Assembly (NCBI GenBank): GCA_021200555.1 | Contig: JAJQGK010000097.1 | Span: 1-45,074, forward strand | DNA length: 45,074 nt | Direction: 5' to 3' | Origin: Clostridiales bacterium | GTDB lineage: Bacteria; Bacillota; Clostridia; Oscillospirales; Acutalibacteraceae | Shown here: positions 34,905-42,627 of the stretch, piece after piece | Position numbering within the stretch: position 1 is the first letter of the stretch | How the letters are laid out: the number at the start of each line of letters is the position of its first letter | The notes under the pieces: generated by a model | Told to the model about the DNA's origin: nothing | The model's database searches: none | Seen by the model: the letters and a program-made list of their open reading frames with translations, nothing else | Made by a program: the position numbers and the translations under genes

Positions 34905-35758
34905 ATCAGCTCCAATTCCTTCATATAAAACGGCAGCCGGCTTTCAAAATTCAGACCGAATCTGGAATCGCCGCCGTCAGCAACGGTTTGATTAATTGCG
35001 GAAACGGTGAAATTTATGGCAATGTCGCAGGATTTATTAATAGAAAAACCGTTTAAAATTCCTCCCAAAAGTGAAGAGGCGAATAAGTCACCGGTAGAGT
35101 GGAACATTCCGGATATTCTGTCTCTCAATGAATAAGTTATAATATCGGATTTTTCATCGTAAGCTGCCGCACCCAAAAGATTATTGTCAAATGTTACGCC
35201 AGTCAAAACAACGTTTGGAACGGAAAGCTCCGAAGAAAGGGATTTTAAAAGATTTTCTATGAAGCTTTTGTCATAAGGCGGTTCTTTGTATTCTCTGTTA
35301 AGCAAAAGTGCGGCTTCTGTTAAATTGGGAACGATAATATCGGCTTTTTTGCAAAGCTCCCTCATAGATGCGACAAAATTGTTGTCAAATGTATCGTAAA
35401 GCTTGCCGTTATCCGCCATTGCAGGATCGCAGAGAAAAAAAGAGCCGTTATCTTTTTTGAATGTATCAATAAAATCCGCAACAATTGAGGTTTGCTCGGG
35501 AGATCCCAAAAAACCGCTGTAAACAGCGTCAAACTTTATTCCGATTTTTTTCCAGTGTGACATAATTGGTCGCATATCGTCGGTTAGATCCCGATAAGTA
35601 TATTCGTTAAGTCCGCCTGTTTGAGTGGAAAGTACGGCTGTAGGAAGAACCCCTACGGACACTCCCGCCGCAGAGAGAACCGGAATTGCCGCTGTAAGAG
35701 AGCATTTTCCCAGTCCGGATATATCATGAATTAACGCCGCAGATTTTTGCTTTGCCAT
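34901..35758 (-). CDS. Pyridoxal/pyridoxamine kinase (PdxK/PdxY-like)
   Basis: A ribokinase-fold enzyme that phosphorylates vitamin B6 forms. I start at ATG 35758 (MAKQKSAALIHDISGLGKCSLTAAIPVLSAAGV); the frame is open 84 nt more but that part has no ribosome binding site and covers the upstream promoter region. The protein is 285 residues. The substrate-binding start HDISGLGKCSL, the VYSGFLGSPEQ and VPNLTEAALLL segments and the anion-hole/catalytic region FHSTGDLFASSLLGGIL fit the family; the catalytic aspartate is in STGDLFA. The ribosome binding site is weak (GGTGA). It forms an operon with trmL. Confidence 0.88.
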   Translation of the reverse strand: MAKQKSAALIHDISGLGKCSLTAAIPVLSAAGVSVGVLPTAVLSTQTGGLNEYTYRDLTDDMRPIMSHWKKIGIKFDAVYSGFLGSPEQTSIVADFIDTFKKDNGSFFLCDPAMADNGKLYDTFDNNFVASMRELCKKADIIVPNLTEAALLLNREYKEPPYDKSFIENLLKSLSSELSVPNVVLTGVTFDNNLLGAAAYDEKSDIITYSLRDRISGMFHSTGDLFASSLLGGILNGFSINKSCDIAINFTVSAINQTVADGGDSRFGLNFESRLPFYMKELELI

Positions 35759-35850
35759 TTTAATCACCGGTAGATATAATAGCACAAAGGATGCCGAAAT
35801 GCAATATCGGAATGATTTGCCTTGATTGAGTAAAAAATTCAAAATAAGTC

Positions 35851-35879
35851 TTGACTTTTTTATTGCTAAGTGGTAATAT
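35851..35879 (+). promoter_or_regulatory. Promoter of tRNA-Arg
   Basis: TTGACT at 35851-35856, 17 bases, TAATAT at 35874-35879, 17 nt before the mature tRNA 5' end. Confidence 0.8.
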
Positions 35880-35896
35880 ATTTAAGCATTAAAAAT

Positions 35897-35973
35897 GCGC
35901 TGATAGCTCAGCTGGATAGAGTGTCTGGCTACGAACCAGAAGGTCGGGGGTTCGAGTCCCTTTCAGCGCGCCA
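35897..35973 (+). tRNA. tRNA-Arg (anticodon ACG)
   Basis: A 77-nt gene with acceptor GCGCTGA pairing with TCAGCGC, D-loop AGCTCAGCTGGATAGAG, anticodon arm CTGGCTACGAACCAG and T-arm GGGGGTTCGAGTCCC. The CCA end is encoded. The anticodon ACG (modified to ICG) reads CGU, CGC and CGA. Confidence 0.97.
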
Positions 35974-35982
35974 TATGCAAAG

Positions 35983-36010
35983 CAGGTTTCATGAGAAGCC
36001 TGTTTTTTTT
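35983..36010 (+). terminator. Terminator of tRNA-Arg
   Basis: CAGGTTTC, loop ATGA, GAAGCCTG (eight pairs, one wobble), then eight T's. Confidence 0.9.
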
Positions 36011-36049
36011 GCACCTGAAAGCAAATCTCCGAAATTTGAAAAACGGATA

Positions 36050-36089
36050 AAATAAAAGCCGAACCTGCCGTCAATCAAGACAAGTTCGG
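36050..36089 (-). terminator. Terminator of tRNA-Leu
   Basis: Minus strand CCGAACTTGTC pairs with GGCAGGTTCGG over 11 bases including wobbles, followed by CTTTTATTTTA. The two tRNA genes converge and have separate terminators back to back. Confidence 0.8.
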
Positions 36090-36100
36090 ATTATTTTATT

Positions 36101-36187
36101 TGGTGCCGGTGACCGGACTCGAACCGGTACAGTATTGCTACCGAGGGATTTTAAGTCCCTTGCGTCTGCCAATTTCGCCACACCGGC
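36101..36187 (-). tRNA. tRNA-Leu (anticodon UAA)
   Basis: An 87-nt class II tRNA. Acceptor GCCGGTG pairs with CACCGGC, the anticodon arm is GGGACTTAAAATCCC with TAA in the loop, a long variable arm (CTCGGTAGCAATACTG) follows, and the T-arm is CCGGTTCGAGTCCGG. CCA is encoded. Reads UUA and UUG. Confidence 0.97.
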
Positions 36188-36203
36188 TTATATGACGGAA
36201 GAT

Positions 36204-36232
36204 ATTATAAAACATTTTCCGTCAGTTGTCAA
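36204..36232 (-). promoter_or_regulatory. Promoter of tRNA-Leu
   Basis: Minus strand TTGACA (36232-36227), 17 bases, TATAAT (36209-36204), a perfect consensus, ending 17 nt before the tRNA. An exact 8-bp inverted repeat (TGACGGAA at 36193-36200 and TTCCGTCA at 36217-36224) brackets the -10. Confidence 0.92.
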
Positions 36233-36235
36233 TAG

Positions 36236-36257
36236 AAAAAAACGAAAATAAATTTCG
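36236..36257 (-). terminator. Weak terminator after the V-ATPase operon
   Basis: Minus strand CGAAA, loop TTTAT, TTTCG, then seven T's, directly after ntpD. The stem is short but the T-run is strong; it abuts the tRNA-Leu promoter. Confidence 0.5.
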
Positions 36258-36261
36258 CAGG

Positions 36262-36930
36262 TTACATATAATCTACGGGGTCGTCATACTTATGAGCGTC
36301 CTTGAGCATCATATCCTTAACCTTCATAAGTCTTGTGGTTGAGCTTCTCTCATTTTCCTCAAGCTTCATTGATATATATTTGATTGTTTCCTCATATTGC
36401 GGAATCATGACATGTTCAAGGGCGTTTACTCTTCTTCTTGTCTTCTCGATTTCAACCGCCATAAGCTGACAGGACTTTTCAACTTCAGCAAGTCTTAACA
36501 GCTCCGGCATGATGTCCGATAATGACTTAACCGCATAGTCAAGATCTGTTGATGTAAAAGCGAAACCGTATGAGTAAATATCCGAGGAATCCGCAGTTTT
36601 AAAGCTGCTGTCAAATACAGGTATCATAACGCTCATAACATTTTTTTCGTGAATATTGACGCTCATTTCCTGCATAGGAATCATAAGGGCAATTTCAAGG
36701 GCTTCATCGCTCATAACGGATCTTGCGACAGCCATATGCGAATTCGCAATTTTTATTTTTTCCTCAACCGTTTTGCGCAGGTCCTTATTTTCCCTGACAA
36801 GGAGCATAAACTGCCGCATAAGTTCATCTCGTTTATCTTTAAGCAGTTTGTGTCCCTTTCTTGCCGTTGTGAGTTTTCGTTTCAAATTTGTCAGCTCCAT
36901 TCTGGTGGGGTTGACATTCATTATTGCCAT
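36262..36930 (-). CDS. ntpD: V-type ATP synthase subunit D
   Basis: The central rotor shaft of the V1 part, which turns inside the A3B3 head. It has 222 residues; the family is about 200-220. The N-terminus [31 protein letters not shown] is the usual signature, and the chain is two long helices forming an antiparallel coiled coil, with a C-terminal half rich in Glu and Arg ([22 protein letters not shown]). GGATGTGAG precedes the ATG. It is the last gene of the operon, 36 nt after ntpB. Confidence 0.97.
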   Translation of the reverse strand: MAIMNVNPTRMELTNLKRKLTTARKGHKLLKDKRDELMRQFMLLVRENKDLRKTVEEKIKIANSHMAVARSVMSDEALEIALMIPMQEMSVNIHEKNVMSVMIPVFDSSFKTADSSDIYSYGFAFTSTDLDYAVKSLSDIMPELLRLAEVEKSCQLMAVEIEKTRRRVNALEHVMIPQYEETIKYISMKLEENERSSTTRLMKVKDMMLKDAHKYDDPVDYM

Positions 36931-36966
36931 AAACTCACATCCTTTCGTCTATGATAGATAAATCAA

Positions 36967-38340
36967 TCATTTTTCATCGTAATATTTATCGAGCAGCTCG
37001 TTGCTTATTCGTTTTAATTCACTTCTGGGAAGTATTCTCAAAAGTTTCCAGCCAATATCAAGAGTTTCCTCGATTGAGCGGTCTGTGTTAAAGCCTTGAG
37101 ATACATATTCTTCCTCAAAGGAATCCGCAAATTTGGCGTAAAGCTTATCAATATCCGTAAGCGCTGCTTCACCCAAAACAACCATAAGCTCCTTGGCGTC
37201 TTTGCCTCTTGCGTAAGCTGAAAAAAGCTGGTTAAGAGTGTTTGAGTGATCCTCTCTTGTTTTTCCCTTGCCTATTCCTTTATCCTTAAGTCGGGACAGA
37301 GAAGGAAGCACATCTATTGGCGGGTTAATACCTCTTCTGTAGAGATCTCGGCTTAAGATTATCTGCCCTTCAGTAATATAACCCGTAAGGTCCGGAATCG
37401 GATGAGTTTTATCCTCTTCAGGCATAGAAAGTATGGGAATCATCGTAATCGAGCCCTTTTTGCCCTTTTGTCTGCCGGCTCTTTCATATATGGATGCAAG
37501 ATCCGTATACATATATCCCGGATATCCGCGCCTGCCGGGAACCTCTTTACGAGCAGCGGAAACCTCACGAAGAGCATCCGCATAGTTTGTAATATCGGTA
37601 AGAATAACGAGCACGTGCATTCCAAGATCAAATGCAAGATATTCCGCCGCAGTCAATGCCATTTTCGGAGTCGCTATACGCTCAATTGCGGGGTCGTTTG
37701 CAAGGTTGGTGAAAAGAACGGTTCTGTCAATAGCACCTGTCTCTCTAAAGGACTCAACGAAGAAGTTCGACTCCTCAAATGTAATACCCATAGCTGCAAA
37801 AACAACGGCAAACTGTTCATTTGTTCCTCTGACCTTTGCCTGTCTTGCAATCTGAGCGGCAAGATTGGCGTGAGGAAGTCCGGAAGCTGAGAATATAGGA
37901 AGCTTTTGTCCTCTTACAAGAGTATTAAGTCCGTCGATTGCGGACACGCCCGTCTGAATAAATTCCTCAGGGTATTCTCTTGCCGCCGGGTTCATGGGAA
38001 CACCGTTTACGTCAAGACGCTTTTCGGGAATAATTTCGGGACCGCCGTCTATAGGTCTGCCCAAGCCGTCAAAAACTCTGCCCAGCATATCGGGAGATAC
38101 GCCAAGTTCCATCTGTCTGCCGAGGAAGCGAACCTTGCTTTCTGCCAAGTTAATGCCTGTGGCGCTTTCAAAAAGCTGAACAAGAGCGTTGGAGCCGTTA
38201 ATTTCAAGAACTCTGCAACGGCGTTTTTCACCGTTTGCAAGCTCTATTTCGCCCAATTCATCATACTTTACGCCGGAAACCTCTCTGACAAGCATCAAAG
38301 GACCTGCGACTTCCTGAATTGTTCTGTACTCTTTAGGCAT
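36967..38340 (-). CDS. ntpB: V-type ATP synthase subunit B
   Basis: The non-catalytic subunit of the A3B3 ATPase head. It has 457 residues, normal. As expected it lacks a proper Walker A lysine motif ([24 protein letters not shown] in its place), while the core [37 protein letters not shown] and the C-terminal [13 protein letters not shown] are typical. Its ATG follows the ntpA stop codon with no spacing, so the A and B subunits should be made in equal amounts by coupled translation. Confidence 0.98.
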   Translation of the reverse strand: MPKEYRTIQEVAGPLMLVREVSGVKYDELGEIELANGEKRRCRVLEINGSNALVQLFESATGINLAESKVRFLGRQMELGVSPDMLGRVFDGLGRPIDGGPEIIPEKRLDVNGVPMNPAAREYPEEFIQTGVSAIDGLNTLVRGQKLPIFSASGLPHANLAAQIARQAKVRGTNEQFAVVFAAMGITFEESNFFVESFRETGAIDRTVLFTNLANDPAIERIATPKMALTAAEYLAFDLGMHVLVILTDITNYADALREVSAARKEVPGRRGYPGYMYTDLASIYERAGRQKGKKGSITMIPILSMPEEDKTHPIPDLTGYITEGQIILSRDLYRRGINPPIDVLPSLSRLKDKGIGKGKTREDHSNTLNQLFSAYARGKDAKELMVVLGEAALTDIDKLYAKFADSFEEEYVSQGFNTDRSIEETLDIGWKLLRILPRSELKRISNELLDKYYDEK

Positions 38341-40110
38341 TTACTGCTCCTCCCTTCCTGCGACCGCTTCTGTTATTTCACTTTCAAGCAATGCGATTGT
38401 CTTTTTATATTCCGCAACGATATTTTCCTCTGTTACATATTTGAACCTGCCGATGCTCTCTCTTGAAGGCAAAGCCGCAAGGGTGTTTATATCAGCACCA
38501 AGCTCCAATGCATCTGAAGCTTTGTCATAGTATGCAAGAACAAGAGACATTAAAAGGAACTGCTTTTTAAGAGAGGAATATGTGTCAACTTCATGCGTGG
38601 CAAGCTGATGGAGGAAATCCTCACGAATTGACCTTGCCGCTTCCATTTTCAGTCTGTCTGAAGGCGACAGCGCATCCATACCAACAAGCTTAACTATTTC
38701 GTCAAGAGACGCTTCATCTGACAAAAGGCTCATAATTCTGCCTCTGTATTCTGTCCAACGCTCATCCACATTTTCATTGAACCAGTTGCCTAATGAATCC
38801 GCATAAAGGGAATAAGAGGTAAGCCAGTTTATAGCCGGAAAATGACGCTTATATGCAAGGGATGAATCAAGTCCCCAGAAAACCTTTACAATGCGGAGGG
38901 TAGCTTGCGATACGGGCTCGGATATATCACCGCCGGGAGGAGAAACCGCACCGATAACCGAAAGAGCTGCTTCTCTGTTTTCGGATCCCAATGTCAGCAC
39001 TCGACCGGCACGCTCATAAAACTGCGCAAGACGGCTTCCCAAATATGCGGGATAGCCTTCCTCACCGGGCATTTCCTCAAGTCGTCCGGACATTTCACGA
39101 AGAGCCTCGGCCCAACGGGATGTGGAATCCGCCATAAGAGCCACGGAATAGCCCATATCCCTGAAATATTCGGCGATTGTAATACCTGTGTAAATCGACG
39201 CTTCACGAGCAGCAACAGGCATATCCGAAGTATTTGCTATAAGCACCGTTCTCTCCATAAGAGACTTGCCCGTGTGCGGGTCAATAAGCTCGGGGAACTC
39301 GTTTAAAACATCGGTCATTTCGTTACCGCGTTCACCGCAGCCGATGTAAACAACTATATCTGCTTCAGCCCACTTTGCAAGCTGGTGCTGAGTAACCGTT
39401 TTTCCGCTGCCGAAGGGGCCGGGAATTGCGGCAACGCCTCCCTTTGCAATAGGGAAAAGGGTGTCGATAACTCTTTGCCCCGTAACAAGAGGTTTATCGG
39501 GAGAAAGTTTTTTCTTGTAAGGTCTGCCGCGGCGAACCGGCCATTTTTGCATAAGGCTTAATTCCTTTTCACCGCTGTCGGTGGAGATTATCGCCACAGT
39601 TTCCGTAACAGTATAATCTCCCTCATTTACAGCCTTAACAACGCCGGAAATTCCATAAGGAACCATAATTTTATGGAGAACTATATCCGTTTCCTTAACT
39701 GTTCCGATTATATCGCCGGGTTCAACACTGTCTCCCGCCTTGACGGTGGGATTAAAATGCCATTTTTTGTCACGGCTTAAAGCGGGAACTTCAACTCCCC
39801 TTTTAAGGCTGTTTCCTATTTTTTTCATTATATCTTCAAGAGGTCTTTGGATACCGTCAAAAATACCGGTAATAAGTCCGGGACCGAGCTCCACCGAAAG
39901 AGGCTCGCCTGTGGACTCCACAGCCTCGCCTGTTCCAAGTCCTGCCGTCTCCTCGTAGACCTGAATAGATGCCCTGTCACCGTGCATTTCAATGATCTCG
40001 CCTATAAGACGTTCATCACTTACACGCACAACATCGAACATATTTGCATCCCGCATTCCCTCGGCTACAACAAGAGGACCTGCGACCTTAAGAATTGTAC
40101 CTTTGCTCAT
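38341..40110 (-). CDS. ntpA: V-type ATP synthase catalytic subunit A
   Basis: The catalytic subunit of the rotary head. It has 589 residues, full length. Walker A is [13 protein letters not shown] at about residues 230-242, followed by [21 protein letters not shown] with the catalytic glutamate, and the non-homologous insertion typical of V- and A-type subunits is present at about 100-190. [45 protein letters not shown] is the conserved core. GAAAGGAAGAG is the ribosome binding site. A 114-nt gap carrying a degenerate repeat separates it from the F-subunit gene; it is the only long gap in the operon. Confidence 0.98.
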   Translation of the reverse strand: MSKGTILKVAGPLVVAEGMRDANMFDVVRVSDERLIGEIIEMHGDRASIQVYEETAGLGTGEAVESTGEPLSVELGPGLITGIFDGIQRPLEDIMKKIGNSLKRGVEVPALSRDKKWHFNPTVKAGDSVEPGDIIGTVKETDIVLHKIMVPYGISGVVKAVNEGDYTVTETVAIISTDSGEKELSLMQKWPVRRGRPYKKKLSPDKPLVTGQRVIDTLFPIAKGGVAAIPGPFGSGKTVTQHQLAKWAEADIVVYIGCGERGNEMTDVLNEFPELIDPHTGKSLMERTVLIANTSDMPVAAREASIYTGITIAEYFRDMGYSVALMADSTSRWAEALREMSGRLEEMPGEEGYPAYLGSRLAQFYERAGRVLTLGSENREAALSVIGAVSPPGGDISEPVSQATLRIVKVFWGLDSSLAYKRHFPAINWLTSYSLYADSLGNWFNENVDERWTEYRGRIMSLLSDEASLDEIVKLVGMDALSPSDRLKMEAARSIREDFLHQLATHEVDTYSSLKKQFLLMSLVLAYYDKASDALELGADINTLAALPSRESIGRFKYVTEENIVAEYKKTIALLESEITEAVAGREEQ

Positions 40111-40197
40111 TAGATACTCTTCCTTTCAATTAAAATCATGTAAAATCAAGTATTGTTACAGTACAACAGTTGATTGACATACAAAAAATATTTGTAT

Positions 40198-40232
40198 GCA
40201 CGCCGCACTTGCTTTAATCGGTGCTTACTTAA
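40198..40232 (-). repeat. Degenerate end of the inverted-repeat element, between the F and A subunit genes
   Basis: Read on the minus strand, GTAAGCACCGATTAAAGC followed by AAGTGCGGCG is similar to the right end of the pyr-operon element (GTAAGTACTGATTAAATC followed by GAGTGCGTCG), with about six changes over 34 bases. The similarity goes beyond the tip, so this is a true copy end. Its outer edge, CTTAAGTAA, supplies the final lysine codon and stop of the F subunit. The rest of the 40111-40224 gap holds a CATACAAA/TTTGTATG hairpin and the ntpA ribosome binding site; the second end of the element is not visible. Confidence 0.5.
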
Positions 40233-40536
40233 GTATATCGGAACCAACTGCCTGCTCCACCGATTTGGAAACATTGCTCATACCTATGCCTGTATTTCCG
40301 GTAACTCCCGGAATGGGAATAATTGCCGGAAGCGGGCGGCTTTTGTATTTATCTATTTCCGCTGAAATTCCGGAGGCGGCCTTTTCCGTTATAAAAATAA
40401 CCGCATAGTCTTCATTTATCAGTCGGCGAAGGGTTTTTTCCGTTTCATCCGGTTCTGTCACGGGGAAAATCGAAAGCCCTACCGAAGCGAAGCCGAAAAT
40501 GCTGTCCTTATCACCCATAACTGCGATTTTATACAT
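40225..40536 (-). CDS. ntpG: V-type ATP synthase subunit F
   Basis: The small central-stalk subunit that sits on the D shaft. I start at ATG 40536 (MYKIAVMGDKDSIFGFASVGLSIF), which has GAGGG upstream and overlaps the ntpC stop by eight bases; the in-frame start seven codons earlier is less likely. The protein is 103 residues, normal. The start MGDxDSIFGFxxxG and the middle AVIFITEKAA and LPAIIPIPG are family blocks. The last codon and stop lie within the tip of a repeat element, so its end may have been reshaped by insertion, although the length is not abnormal. The name ntpG follows the Enterococcus hirae scheme. Confidence 0.95.
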   Translation of the reverse strand: MYKIAVMGDKDSIFGFASVGLSIFPVTEPDETEKTLRRLINEDYAVIFITEKAASGISAEIDKYKSRPLPAIIPIPGVTGNTGIGMSNVSKSVEQAVGSDILK

Positions 40537-41494
40537 AGGTTTCCCTCGCTCTCGCACTTATTGTATCTGCCGGAACATTGTTGAGCTTACCGGAAAGAAT
40601 AATTCTCAATGTTAAAATTTCCGTTTCACAGGCAATGTAGTAGGCAACTATCGGAGTTATGCCAAAGGATGTGTTCTTCCCCTTTTGCGTAATTTCCGTT
40701 ATTCTGTCGTCACAATATTTTTCAAAAGCGGTGGAACTCAATCTCAATGCCGCCGCAGCGCCTGAATAATCGGTTTTTTCCAGCCAGCTTAAAAATTCAT
40801 CCATTCCCATTGCTGCTCTTTGAATAATCTCACGGGACTCAAAGGCACCGCATGAAGATATGGCATATTTCATGAAATCCGTGTTTTTTTCGGCAAGAAT
40901 ACACCTATAAGCTGTTTTTATGTCGGCACAGGCAACAGTACACTCCGCAATCTGGGAAAGCATTTCATTGTCTGCCTTTTTCGCAAGCGACAACATTGCT
41001 TTCATCGCAGCCTTATCTATAACTGCGTCGGAAAGCTGAGCAGAAGACGTTCTTGCCAAAATGTCATACGCCTTTTCCCCTGCCTTACTCATCATTTCAG
41101 GCAAAGCGGAAAAATTTCTGTCCGATACCGCCTTGCATATTTCTTCAGGTGTATAAACACAAGGAGTAAGCATAAATTCCTTTGGATCGGCTCCGGTAAT
41201 GGTTGTTTTTATCGCTGCCTTCATATTGCTGAAATCATTTTTTACAATAAGGGAATCCATATCGTGAATATCCGGCAATACTTCTTTCATAAGCTGCCAG
41301 ACTTCCGCTTTCCGTCGATTCAGAGCATCCGAATAATCCTCAGAGTGAATTTCATAACCGCTGCTTTCCAGCATTGCCGCTGCTTCTCTGTAGCTTTTGG
41401 CTCCTATAAGTCTTTTTATATCCGTTGAGGACAATAGAGAAAGCTCTTTGACTCTTATTCTGCCCACGGCATAAACATATGCTGTATCTTTCAA
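40529..41494 (-). CDS. ntpC: V-type ATP synthase subunit C
   Basis: Links the V1 head stalk to the membrane a/I subunit and c-ring. I start at TTG 41494 because GGAGAGGAGAGGA lies just upstream and the frame then begins LKDTAYVYAVGRIRVKEL, the usual N-terminus; the ATG at 41572 would overlap the E-subunit gene by more than 50 nt. This gives 321 residues, typical of the family. The protein is all helical, with the GAxxYxxAAxxLxxSGY motif near the N-terminus (GAKSYREAAAMLESSGYEI) and a C-terminal EILTLRIILSGKLNNVP block that is widely conserved. Confidence 0.95.
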   Translation of the reverse strand: MKDTAYVYAVGRIRVKELSLLSSTDIKRLIGAKSYREAAAMLESSGYEIHSEDYSDALNRRKAEVWQLMKEVLPDIHDMDSLIVKNDFSNMKAAIKTTITGADPKEFMLTPCVYTPEEICKAVSDRNFSALPEMMSKAGEKAYDILARTSSAQLSDAVIDKAAMKAMLSLAKKADNEMLSQIAECTVACADIKTAYRCILAEKNTDFMKYAISSCGAFESREIIQRAAMGMDEFLSWLEKTDYSGAAAALRLSSTAFEKYCDDRITEITQKGKNTSFGITPIVAYYIACETEILTLRIILSGKLNNVPADTISARARETYV

Positions 41495-41516
41495 ATGTTT
41501 GTCCTCTCCTCTCCGT

Positions 41517-42107
41517 TTAATCAAACAACACCTTTTGTGCTGTTTCCTTAAGCTCATCCCTTGATGCATCAATTATGGCCTCAAAGGTAAGGTTTATTTC
41601 AATATCGCCGTAAACAAGCACCATTCCCTTTTTATCTATTTTATCAGAAGACGCAAGCTCAAGACTGCCCTTATCTGAAATACGGCTGTTAATTGTGCTG
41701 ATAAAATTTTCAGGGACGGATTTCATTTCTTTTTGTGAAACAAGCAGCTGCCCGCAGCCCTTTTGGGCGTTTCTTACAGCAAGGCTTTCAAGTGCGGACC
41801 AGTATTCATTGTCGCTCATATTTTCAATTGACACAAGAGCATCCTTTAAAACCGAATTAAGCACTCTGACCTTAGATGCGAGCTCGTTTTGTCTTTTTTG
41901 CATTTGAGCGGATGACTGAGCAAGCCTGATTATTTCATCAGCCTTCTTTTGAGCCTGTGTTACAATTTCATTGGATTTAATTTCAGCCTTTTGCTGTGCG
42001 TCGGCGATAATTTCAGCCGCCTTGTCTTCAGCTTTTTTTGCTATTTCGGCACATTCTTGTTCGCAGTCCGAACTGAGATGTGCAATAATTTTGTCTATTC
42101 CGGACAT
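41517..42107 (-). CDS. ntpE: V-type ATP synthase subunit E
   Basis: Peripheral stalk subunit that holds the A3B3 head still. It has 196 residues. The N-terminal 75 residues are a long Ala/Glu/Lys-rich helix (CAEIAKKAEDKAAEIIADAQQKAEIKSNEI) that pairs with the G/H subunit; the C-terminal domain binds the head and includes KGMVLVYGDIEINLTFEAIIDASRDELKETAQKVLF. It lies 23 nt after ntpK and 22 nt before ntpC. Confidence 0.95.
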   Translation of the reverse strand: MSGIDKIIAHLSSDCEQECAEIAKKAEDKAAEIIADAQQKAEIKSNEIVTQAQKKADEIIRLAQSSAQMQKRQNELASKVRVLNSVLKDALVSIENMSDNEYWSALESLAVRNAQKGCGQLLVSQKEMKSVPENFISTINSRISDKGSLELASSDKIDKKGMVLVYGDIEINLTFEAIIDASRDELKETAQKVLFD

Positions 42108-42130
42108 TGCAAATGCTCCTTTGCTGCTTT

Positions 42131-42625
42131 TTAAAGGGCAATACCGTTAATCTGAATAATTGCGAGAAGAGAAACAAGCAAAGCAAGAACGGCGTATGTC
42201 TCAACCATGGCTGCAAAAATTATACCTTTACCGCTTTGATCGGGGTTCTTTGCAACAATTCCAACGCCGCCGACAGCTGCTTTTGCCTGAGCAATGGCGG
42301 AGAGAGGACCAACAATTATAATTGGAAGACACGCACAGAAAAACGCAAGACCTTTTTCGATTGAAACGGGATTTTCACTGAAGCCGCCGCCCAAAACTCC
42401 GGAGTAACTGAGCAGAAGGATTGCGGTAAGAAATCCGTAAAGACCCTGTGTGCCGGGAAGAACCTGCATAATAAGAACTTTACCGAATTTTGAGGGATCC
42501 TCGGTAATAACACCGGCAGCAGCCTCGCCCACCATACCTGTGGCTTTTGCCGAGCCGAAGCCGGGAAGAGCTGCGCTTAAAGCAGCACCCGCCAATACAA
42601 AAATAAGACCTGTTGAAATAGTCAT
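42131..42625 (-). CDS. ntpK: V-type ATP synthase subunit K (c-ring proteolipid)
   Basis: The four-helix, duplicated proteolipid of the rotor ring. I start at ATG 42625 (MTISTGLIFVLAGAALSAAL), ten bases after GGAGG; a TTG two codons earlier is also possible. The protein is 164 residues. The ion site can be read by comparison with Enterococcus hirae NtpK: LPGTQG supplies Leu, Thr and Gln at about 56-60, IAQAK the second Gln near 112, and MVETYAVL the essential glutamate near 141. All the ligands known for Na+ are there, so Na+ transport is inferred. The first hairpin has no acidic residue, as in other V-type rings, fitting a pump. Confidence 0.96.
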   Translation of the reverse strand: MTISTGLIFVLAGAALSAALPGFGSAKATGMVGEAAAGVITEDPSKFGKVLIMQVLPGTQGLYGFLTAILLLSYSGVLGGGFSENPVSIEKGLAFFCACLPIIIVGPLSAIAQAKAAVGGVGIVAKNPDQSGKGIIFAAMVETYAVLALLVSLLAIIQINGIAL

Positions 42626-42627
42626 AA

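Noticed and set aside
35870-36074. Short open frames on both strands over the tRNA-Arg gene
   Set aside because: They are translations of the tRNA and its terminator; tRNA genes explain the sequence.
41495-41572. ATG-started longer form of the V-ATPase C subunit
   Set aside because: It overlaps the E-subunit gene and lacks homology before LKDTAYVYA; a TTG with a strong ribosome binding site fits.
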